A DNA stretch of 64,000 nt, taken from assembly GCA_916048095.2 (NCBI GenBank), contig OU696581.1:86148-150147 (forward strand), given 5' to 3'. This document shows positions 42,101 to 53,024 of the stretch, piece by piece. The translations under genes were made by a program, and so were the position numbers. Source of the stretch: Sacculina carcini. Taxonomy: Eukaryota; Arthropoda; Thecostraca; Sacculinidae. The notes below the pieces were generated by a model that was not told where the DNA came from, ran no database searches, and saw only the letters and a program-made list of their open reading frames with translations. Each line of letters starts with the position of its first letter. Position 1 is the stretch's first letter.

Positions 42101-44808
42101 GTTCAATGCATTCAAAACTCGTCTTCCGAGGAATATACAAAATAACTTCGAAGTAAATCCCAGGCATGTGGACAAATTTGCGGTTCCTTTTGCACGCACA
42201 AAAACAAGAGACCTGACACTTTTTCATCAAGGAATCCGACTTTGGAACCAATTAGCAAGTCCAATCAAAATGTCCCAATCGATGTCAGCTTTCAAGAAAA
42301 TAGTAAGAACACAATATATTCAAACTTATTATTGATACACATGTTGCTTATGCGTATGGGAACATCTTAACTGTGTGGCATGATGAAAAAGCTTTCATTT
42401 TTATTATTAGTTGTATATGTTATATATGTTAATGTATATTGTATGTTGAAAAAGGGCAGTACAAGCCTCCAGGCTTCTTATGCCCAGCCATCCTACATTG
42501 CAAATTATCAGGTATTTTGTGAGTGAATGTTTGTGTTATGTTGGGTTTGGCAAATATATGATGATGATGTGTGTTGTAATTGAATAGGCAGAAATTGGTT
42601 GAGTGTCGCATGTTATTGACCAACTGAGTCAACTTTGAAAACTAATGAATGATGGCTGTCATCCCCCCGAGCCTCAACACAAATCTACGCCCCTGTCATT
42701 TGCAGATGATGTCACTAGACGTTGACCAATATCTTATTGTTACACTGACTCGATTATCAATAATGTGGTTTAGTGTGATTTTATACGTCGATGATGGTGT
42801 GGGTTTTGTAGGCTTCCAATATATATGCAATCAATCACATATCACTGCGAGAAAGCCATATTGTCAGGATGACATTTTCAACGTTGCAATGTTGATCAAC
42901 ACTGGCGCGAGCTTGCAAGCAAGTGCCTCATGCATTCACACGCTAATGAGTCACAAAACACGCGTACGCCCACGATTACACCACTATATTCTCACTTCGT
43001 ATATATGTGTGTGTTGTGTTCCCACGTGGTATCAGGAGCGTTGCTAGACAACACTATTGTTCGTTCACTTTTATTTCGTGATGTTTTGCCACCAGATTGA
43101 TGGTGTTCATGCAGTCGGTCTTTGTGTCAGGCGAGTGCACCGCAAATCACTGGTGTTGTGCGTGTTGTGTTGGTGTGTGAGAGAGAGAGAATTGCTGGAA
43201 TGCAGTGACAAGTCGCCTACGTCCTACTCCTGACCCTGCCACACTCCTACTCCTGACGCTGCCACACTGCCTGCCGAGTCTCACATTCCTGATGTTGCCG
43301 TATTTGGAGAGAGCGGTGACGACAACGACGCGATCTCGTTGACACTGGCCGCTTATCTGATGCGGGATTCACCCTTGATCGTCTCAATCTGCCATATTCG
43401 CACAGTGAAGCGTCCAAACACGTCCCAATTGATATTCGGATTACACTCGACACTGGAATTCGCCGCTCAACTCACAAGACATCTAACGCTGTATCTGAAC
43501 GAGTGTTCCAGCCGGTGTATTCCCTCTGACACAAATTTGGCGTCTGGTCTGGCGAAATTGAGACATGAAAGGTCACGTTGCAGTGTCTTGATGACCGATT
43601 TCCTAGTTCATTTTGACCTTTATGATACAGAAGCATGATGTGTTAAGATCCGGGTCGTGGTGCAATTTAGCTTGCGAATTTTTATCAGCCAATAAATGAA
43701 CTGGAGCGTCGATTGAGAAATAGATCAGGCTTGCTGTATCAGAAATTCGGACACCTACATGGCCGATAGAAAGTGCAAGTCAAACAATGAATGAAACAAT
43801 ACTCAAATCTACACTTGATTCTGTTTGACATTTGATACTGGTATTGTTCCAGTGGTGTTCATACATGAGTTTGACGGACAAATGCATTATGTTGCGGCCT
43901 CCATTTGCCTGGATGCTGTAAATCTCTATACACATGGCGAGTAATATTGTCGACACACACCTGGCGCTAGGAGAGCTCACATGACCCGTGTGACGTCATC
44001 GTGCTGCGCTGTCATGAGGGACAACCGTGCTGGTAATCGCCATGTGCCGGCCTAGATGACTGCTCCGTTACTGCCTGTTTATTTGCCCCAATAAATTGGA
44101 GCCAATTGGACGGATTAACTAGGGATAGTGATGTCATTCAGTTGGAGATGTTCGTCCACGTCTCGTTGCATCATGATGCGATCCACTGAGCTCTGCCCAA
44201 GGATCAGCTGTATGTTTTGGTTCTAATGATATCGGGATTTAATGTAATTGACACGAATATGATGCTGGACATATAGCGTGGTCTTGTGAAGCGCATGTAT
44301 TGTGAGTTCAGATGAGGGTTTCACATCTACATATATATCTGATAGGACGGGAGAGGTGTCACTTGTGTCTCTCACGTTCTTTTTGCAGCTTTTTTTCGGT
44401 CGGCGATTACTTTCTCTGCGTTTTTTGCGTGTGTGTGTGTGTGGCAAAATAGCGTTATGTATCTGCGGAATTTTCGTGCCAGATCTGTGACGTTTCTTGA
44501 TCCCTAGTTTCTGTGTGTGTGTCGGTGAGATTTGACGAAACAGAGAGAGAGAGACAGTTAGCTAGCTAGGTACGGACTTTCTTCATGACCTCCTCGTGCT
44601 GTGACGCATATAGACCACGACTGTGCAAAAAATCTGCGAACTATTCCGGTTTGAAATAGTACATCGTTACGTTTCTCTTTCTCTGTGTGTGTGTGTGTGT
44701 GTGTTCATATCTGCGTTTCGTCGTTCAAATGCCGTCGGTCTCGATGCTCACACACTGGCTGTCAGTTTGAGAGTGACGTGACTGAACCCTTTCTGCCCGA
44801 CTAACACT

Positions 44809-44854
<46 letters not shown>

Positions 44855-47800
44855 CTGTCAAGAACATACGCACACGTTATGTTTCAGTGACAGATGCTGT
44901 TGCTCTCTGTGTGTCATCCTCCTCTTCTTCTTACATCACTGTGCCTGTTGGTGATCTCATTCTCTCCATCCTGTCTCTCTCTCTGTGTCAGTTTCTGCCC
45001 TCCTGCGCACCAACAGTATGTGTGTGTATGTGTGTGTGTGTGTGTGTGCTTCTCGGTGTTTCTGATGCTCTCCCAATCACAGTTGCCGGCAAAAACCGTT
45101 GACCTTGCCATATGTATGTGTGTGTGTGTGTGTGTCCAGCGTTGTGGTCATCCACGGTTACTGTCTCACGCACAAATCTCGCGTTTTTGCTTGTGTATAT
45201 GCGCATGCATGTATATGTGTGCATGTATATGTGTGTATGTGTGCATGTGTGTATCTTGTCTGTGCTCTTTCCACTTCCTCTTTGCTTCATGCAAGCAATA
45301 AGCCTCCCCCAGTGAGTTCATGCACCCTCGCTTTTGTGTTTGTGTGTCCACACAACGCTGGCGGTGTTGGGAGCACACATTTTTCGTGTGTATTTATTTT
45401 TTGCTTTCATCATTGTTTTTGTGGAAAACGGTGATTGTTAAGCTAACAATGGCTGGTGTGTTTTTGTTGTTTAAATTAACTTTTCATTCTTATTGACACA
45501 ATAATACTCTTACTAACTTTGCACTTTATAAACATGTTATTTGTTGACTTTATTATAGCTTTTGGTATTCAAGCGAAGCGAGGTGAACCCATGAGATGTT
45601 TATTGATATTTTCTTCACGTCGGACAGGCAATGCATGTACATATTTGAGCATGTTATGTACATATATACTCACAGCGGCAGTGTAGCATTTTAGCATGTT
45701 GATAATGTGTTGAATGATAGTCATGGGCGTTGATCTTGCAGGTATGGGAGGTATATATACCCCCCGACAAATTGGTTGGGGGTATGAATATGCAATTATA
45801 CCTCCCGATAATTCTGCTGAGTTCAGTTCATTGGGTATATTATCATCAAAATCAGTATTGCAAAAAACTAACAATACACGAAAAATGTAAAAAATATAAG
45901 TATGTTATAAAGTATACTTTACGAAAGATACTTTTCATTGAGGTAAGTGTGTTGTTATTGAATGGGCCGAAAATAGTTGAGGGTCTCATGCAATTGACAA
46001 AGTGAGTCAACTTTGAACACTAATGCATGATGGCTGTCATCTTCCCGAGCCTCGACACAAATCTACGCCCCTGATGATAATGTTTAATGTGTAGAATATG
46101 TGTTGATAATGTACCTGCCTACTGTACACACAGCTGATACGCACTGCTCTGTCCAGTGTATGTATTCGTGTGTGTGTGTGTGTGTATGTCTCGCCTGAGT
46201 ATGGAGCAATGATGTCTGATGATGACAAATGTGTCTGTACTGTTAGCGGGTTGTGTTCTGCGTGTGTGTGTGTGCACTATGTGCCTGTGTTGCCAATGTT
46301 GACACGCATGCACTCCACTTGTGTCTGTTTGTGTTTGTATGTATGTCTGTGTGTGTGCAAGTTTTCCGGTCGGCTTCTGTGCTTGTGTTAGCTGTGATTG
46401 GCTGTGTGATGTGTGTAGGAGAGTGAGAGATAGTGGTTGACACACACACACACACACACACACAGACACACGTGTACTTGTATGCATGTGCACAGCCAGA
46501 TTAACGGTACTGTACGCACGTGTGTGTGTGTGCGCGCGACCCCAATGACATGCGACGGCAACACACATACACACACATACACGTGTTCTTCATGTAACAC
46601 CACCCCCACTTGCCCCTCCCCTGTCTGGCTTTTGGGGACTTCTCCCACGTACCATTCATGTACCGTTCTCTTGCTGAATGTCTGACTGTGTTGTTGTTGA
46701 TCTGTGCCGGTCGTCGACTGTGTTCTCCTACCAGGACAGAACTAGTCGCAGCTAACATTCAGCCACTGCACCACGCTGTCATCATATCAGTAGTGCCCTC
46801 ACCACTGGTGCTCTTGTTGCGGCCGTCAACAGTCGATGTGATGATAACTTGCACTGAGTCGCCGCCTGTTTGCCGGCGTCCGGTGCAGAACTGGACGACG
46901 AGCAGGAGGAGACGGTGTCTGGCGCGGTGTTTCCGGTGACCTCGACTTACCTGACCACTTACCTGACCTCGCGACACACACACACACACAGACGGACATA
47001 CACGTAGAGGAGGAGTGTAGCCACTAGCTCGTGTGTGCCCATGGTGTCTGGGTTAAGTTGTCAGGTATGGTTCCCGTCTTGTGTGTGTGTGTGTGTGTGT
47101 GTCAGTGTGTGTGTGCTAAACTAGTGCGCTGATAACTTTACGACAGGCAATTTAGTCGCTCATTTCATCTCTCAGATGAACGGGTTGTGTCTGTCTGACT
47201 GTCTGTCTGTCTATCATCACGTGAACTGTTCTAATATGTATGTGTGTGTGTGTGCACGTCACAGCATCTGCATGTCACTTCATATTTCTACACCCTTCCA
47301 CTTGTGCACACACACACACACTCACATACACACACACACACTCACATACACACACATTGGATGCAAATTAAACTGTTATGAAACCCCATGTTCTCTTGAA
47401 TGTCATCTTTTATAATGAGCTTTTCACTGTCTAATCAAGACATCTGTGCCAGCGTGTATGTATGTGTGTGTGTATGTATGTGTGTGTGTTCACGCGTCTG
47501 CTATTGGTCTTTGAGATGATATTTTTAGTGTTATGACATTTCTTGCGGCTGGAATACCTCATTTAGTCGCGAGGTTTATAATACACACACACACACACAA
47601 GGCGAGTTTGATATACTGTTTTGTGTGTTAGTTGCGCTGAGGTGGACATGCTATCTTGGCTGTCACAACAACAGCGTCCTTTCTCGAGAATTATGATGTT
47701 AGTTAACGAATGTTTTTTCTATTGTGAATTCAACACACGCCCTACAACATGGAAATTCTACACACGGAGGTGTATTTTTATCGAGTGCGCGTGTCTTGTT

Positions 47801-50800
47801 CAGTAGCGCGTGTTATATTAGCTGGCTGCGTGATAGAATTTCTAATGTTCTCTCTCTGTGTCTCACTGCCTCGCCTTGCATTTTCATTTCGCCAAGTGCT
47901 CGGTTTGCTGATGTGTGGTGGTTCTCGGCACCGCCCATCGAGGGGCGAACGTGAACTTGCAGCGGGGCGTTGGCGAGTTAAGTTTCGGATGAGCAGCGTA
48001 GAAATTGTATGGTGGGATTGCTGGAACAATTCTGCTATAATATCACTGTGTTGATCAATGGTCTCAAACACGTGACTTGCCAGGAATTTCTGTGAAGATC
48101 GGCAAAATACTTGAGACAATAAGATTTGAGTGTTCGTTTTTTTGCGTGATGAATTCGCGTGGTCATTTCAAGATTTTGATCTGTTAGGAAATGGACGGAA
48201 ACACCACCTTTCTACTCCTTTCACAATTCATGAAGAACATGCTAAAATGAACTGCAGTTGGAGCTTGACTCATAGACGGGAACATGGGTGAAGGACAGTG
48301 ACATTGTCTTATACAGTGCTCATTCAGCGGAACTACACACAGACACATGTCATTCATATTTCAGCATTTATTTCCTCTTGAAATAGTCACCTCTGTGAGT
48401 GTGTGTGTGTGTGCGTGTGTGTGTGTGATCTTGATGTATCGTGAAGTGTGTTTGCCGATAAGCGCGTGCACGTGTGTGTATTGTGCCTGTCTGTATTGTA
48501 TTGTGTTGTTTTGTCAATGCGAAACATATACTTGAATATGCATGTGATTGTACGTGAATGATTGTATGTTGTGTGTGTTCAATGTTCATATCAGTGCAAT
48601 GAAGACATTATGTGTGAGGTTATGTGTGAATTGCGCTCTACAAAATGTGACTTAACAAATGAAATGTGTGTGTGTGTGTGTTGTGTGTGGTGTCAGGTTG
48701 TTGGACATTTGTCACGGACGACGCTCGGAACATGAGAACCAGTTGATTTTGATGCTGGTGTTTGAACATGTTGACCAAGACCTGGCCGCATTCCTCGAGA
48801 AATGTCCCTCGCCGGGACTTGATCCCAGTCTCATCAGAGTAAGCATTCTACTTTATCATCAACATCATGATCAGAAGGGTTTGTTAGCAGTGTCATTCGC
48901 CTGTTTGCGTGTGTGTTGAGTCCAGTGGCGGTGCAGGGATTTTTACGATGGGGGGGGGGCTAAGGAAAAATTTGTTGCGGCTTGGCGAAGCTTGAAGAAC
49001 TACACTCGAACGCTGACTACATAATATTATAATAAGGGACTGGGGCACACTGATTCAGTCCTCGAACTTACAGGAGTTCATCACAGTGGTAAGAAATTTT
49101 AATGTCATGATTATGATTTTTGGGAGACTCCAGCCCCCACAAGCCCCCCCTTGGTGCCGCCACTGTTGAGTCAACATTGTGTGTGCGTGTGTGTGTGTGC
49201 AATTGCAGAGTATCATGTATCAGTTGTTGTGCGGGGTTGATTTCTTGCACACAAATCGCGTCGTGCATCGCGACCTCAAGCCACAGAACATTCTGGTGAC
49301 GTCGGGAGGCCTCGTCAAGATCACAGACTTCGGCCTGGCGAGAATCTACGACTACCAGATGACCCTAACCAACATTGTGAGTGATCACATCGTATAGAGC
49401 AGGCATTCTTAACCGGAGGTGCTGGTTGCCAGGGGGCGCGAGCATTCCTGTAATGTTTTTTGTGAAGAAATTGTATGTTTTACCTATGCATTATATTTTT
49501 TTCTGGAAAAGGTAGTTTGCTTTATCCTCTTAAAGGAGTTGTATAAATTAATATTGAATAACAAAGTTTTGTTATTACGTCGTTTGTATTTTTATATTTT
49601 CGTATACAACTATCAAGAATACAGGGGTGCGAGAACTGATTAGTGATTTGAAAGTTGTGCAAACACTGAAGAAGGTTAAGAAACACCGTTCTAGACTCTT
49701 TTTCACATCCAACACAGCGAAATTCAAATCAGCTGTCTCCTATTGAACAATACAAAAATCCACAGATTTTATACTCCAAATGTGATAATGATGATGAACA
49801 AACATCCAAAGCATATAAATATTGGCAACAATAATTATATCAGTGTCTCCATTAGTATCTATATGTGTGTGTCTTGAAATTCGCTATCTGTTCATGCTCT
49901 GTGTTTTGTCTTTCGTATTTTCCACATATTTGTTTCGTGGTGTTTTGACATGTTTCGTGGTGTTTGTGTTTGTGTTTGTGTTTGTGTTAGGTGGTAACAC
50001 TGTGGTACCGGGCTCCTGAGGTGTTGTTACAGTCATCTTACGCGTCACCAGTGGACGTGTGGTCGCTGGCCTGTATTTTCGCCGAGCTGTGGCGCCGAAC
50101 TGCTCTGTTCTGCGGCAACAACGAGGCGGCCCAACTGGCCAAGATTCTCGAGTACGCTCTCATAATACACTGACACAATGATACAATGATACAATTATAC
50201 AATTACACCCTGACACACAGATACAATGCCACACTGACACACAGATACAATTACACACTGACACAATGACACACTGACTTACCGACACACTGACACAATG
50301 ACTTACCGACACATTGACACACTGATATAATGACACATTGACACAATGACACACTGACTTACCGACACACTGACACAATGACACATTGACACAATGACTT
50401 ACCGACACATTGACACACTGATATAATGACACAATGACACAATTATACAATGACACGAACACTGACATGTGTCATTGTGTTGACAACACAATGACACATG
50501 TGTTGTCAACACAACACACATGACATGAAAACACAACACAATGACACATGTGAAATGTGTTTTGTTGTTAGTGTGGGTGTTTGTTGTGTTGTCAGTATGG
50601 TTGTTGTGTTGTCAGTATGGTTGTTTATTGTGTTGTTGTTGTTGTGTTGTTAGTGTGGTTGTTTATTGTGTTGTTGTTGTGTTGTCAGTGTGGTTGTTTA
50701 TTGTGTTGTTGTTGTGTTGTTGTTGTGTTGTTAGTGTGGTTGTTTATTATGTTGTTGTTGTTGTGTTGTTAGTGTGGTTGTTTATTGTGTTGTTGTGTTG

Positions 50801-52985
50801 TTAGTGTGGTTGTTTATTGTGTTGTTGTTGTTGTGTTGTTAGTGTTGTTGTTGTTGTGTTGTTAGTGTGGTTGTTTATTGTGTTGTTGTTGTGTTGTTAG
50901 TGTGGTTGCTTATTGTGTTGTCAGTGTTGTTGTTTATTGTGTTGTTGTTGTGTTGTTAGTGTGGTTGTTTATTGTGTTGTTGTTGTTGTGTTGTTAGTGT
51001 GGTTGTTTATTGTGTTGTTGTTGTTGTGTTGTTAGTGTGGTTGTTTATTGTGTTGTCAGTGTGGTTGTTTATTGTGTTGCTGTTGTTGTGTTGTCAGTGT
51101 GGTTGTTTATTGTGTTGTTGTTGTTGTGTTGTCAGTGTGGTTGTTTATTGTGTTGTTAGTGTGGTTGTTTATTGTGTTGTTGTGTTGTTAGTGTGGTTGT
51201 TTATTGTGTTGTTGTTGTGTTGTTAGTGTGGTTATTTATTGTGTTGTTGTTGTTGTGTTGTTTGTGTGGTTGTTTATTGTGTTGTTGTTGTTGTGTTGTT
51301 AGTGTGGTTGTTTATTGTGTTGTTGTTGTTGTGTTGTTAGTGTGGTTGTTTATTGTGTTGTTGTGTTGTCAGTGTGGTTGTTTATTGTGTTGTTAGTGTG
51401 GTTGTTTATTGTGTTGTTAGTGTGGTTGTTTATTGTGTTGTTGTTGTTGTTGTGTTGTCAGTGTGGTTGTTTATTGTGTTGTTGTTGTGTTGTCAGTGTG
51501 GTTGTTTATTGTGTTGTTGTTGTTGTGTTGTTAGTGTGGTTGTTTATTGTGTTGTCAGTGTGGTTGTTTATTGTGTTGTTGTTGTGTTGTTAGTGTGGTT
51601 GTTTATTGTGTTGTTGTTGTTGTGTTGTTAGTGTTGTTGTTTATTGTGTTGTCAGTGTGGTTGTTTATTGTGTTGTTGTTGTGTTGTTAGTGTGGTTGTT
51701 TATTGTGTTGTTGTTGTTGTGTTGTTAGTGTTGTTGTTTATTGTGTTGTCAGTGTGGTTGTTTATTGTGTTGTTGTTGTGTTGTTAGTGTGGTTGTTTAT
51801 TGTGTTGTTGTTGTTGTGTTGTTAGTGTGGTTGTTTATTGTGTTGTTGTTGTGTTGTCAGTGTGGTTGTTTATTGTGTTGTTAGTGTGGTTGTTTATTGT
51901 GTTGTTGTTGTTGTTGTTGTGTTGTTAGTGTGGTTGTTTATTGTGTTGTTGTGGTTGTTGTTGTTGTGTTGTTAGTGTGGCTGTTTATTGTGTGGTTGTT
52001 TATTGTGTTGTTGTTGTTGTTGTTAGTGTGGTCGTTTATTGTGTTGTTGTTGCTGTTGTTGTTGTTGTGTTAGTGTGGTTGTTTATTGTGTTGTTGTTGT
52101 TTATTGTGTTGTTGTTATTGTTGTTATTGTTGTTGTTGTTGTTGTTAGTGTGGTCGGGACGCCGGACGAGGCAGATTGGCCGGATAGTGTGGCTGTGCCG
52201 TGGACGTCGTTTCAGTACCGCCGACCCCTGCCTCTGGCTCAGGTCGTGCCGGAAATTGATCCACTGGGACTGGATCTGCTGCAGGTACTGCACCATGCAC
52301 CTCTCTCTCTCTCTATCTCTCTTTATCTCTCTCTCTCTGTGTGTGTTTTGTTTGACTCCGTGGTGTAGTGGCAGTACACCCTCCTCACAAGCGGAAGGTC
52401 CGTGGTTCGAATCCCGGCGGAGCAGAATTTCATTGGGCGAATTCTATAATCCAACAGTCCCTGTCCACCCAGCAGTAAATGATGGTACCAGATGTCAGTC
52501 ATGAGTTATGTCATGCATTCTGGGGAGGTGGTCCTCTCTAATACGTCTTCCGTCCTTGTGGCGCCATAGCGTGGAGAGGGTCGGTTTTGCGGTGGCAGCG
52601 AGCTGCACGGGACACACCTGTGTGTGTTCATAAGCTTCGGCTTCTTCCCGTGTAGCAGCTGTCACTTGATGTCTTTAACATGATTATATGGGTTGGCAAG
52701 CACTCATAAGAGTATGTAGCACGGCTCCTCATTGACACGCGGAATAATCCACGTCAAACAGCACATCATAAACAATCAAGACAAAAACATGAAAAACAAC
52801 AACAAACAGACGTTATATGCGGATATTACATGTGTATATATCATATTTGCATTTATCCATGAAACCATTATATGCGCAATCTTATATGTTATATGTGTAT
52901 CCATAGTATATATAGAATATATTATAAGTGATATTATATGTGCAAATAGACAATTATTTTATTCGTAGCATGTAAACACATGGTT

Positions 52986-53024
<39 letters not shown>

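Larger units (their letters stand above)
37547..42568 (+). mobile_element. Full-length non-LTR retrotransposon (LINE), CR1/Jockey-like
   Basis: About 5.0 kb whose borders are set by the interrupted MITE on both sides. 5' UTR about 460 bp, ORF1 at 38007-38792 with one internal stop, ORF2 at 39369-42335 intact, then a 3' UTR with a hairpin at 42454-42485 and a short ATG/GAT repeat tail (42559-42568). The endonuclease/RT arrangement is APE type. ORF2 being intact and the left and right MITE parts still being similar to the uninterrupted copy suggest a fairly young insertion. Confidence 0.88.

Noticed and set aside
46610..46939. 109-codon ORF in CDK intron 2, possible nested exon
   Set aside because: Composition is somewhat coding-like but it has no family match or splice partners; both strands are open, which suggests chance.
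47749..48119. Overlapping ORFs of about 100 codons on both strands
   Set aside because: No recognisable domain on either strand and no splice signals tying them to a gene.
50541..52147. Many 60-90 codon Cys/Val/Leu-rich ORFs that look like hydrophobic peptides
   Set aside because: They translate the TTG-rich minisatellite in a CDK4/6 intron.
52354..52422. A tRNA-Val gene
   Set aside because: The tRNA-like part is followed by the same ~260-bp body as two other copies, so it is a SINE head.
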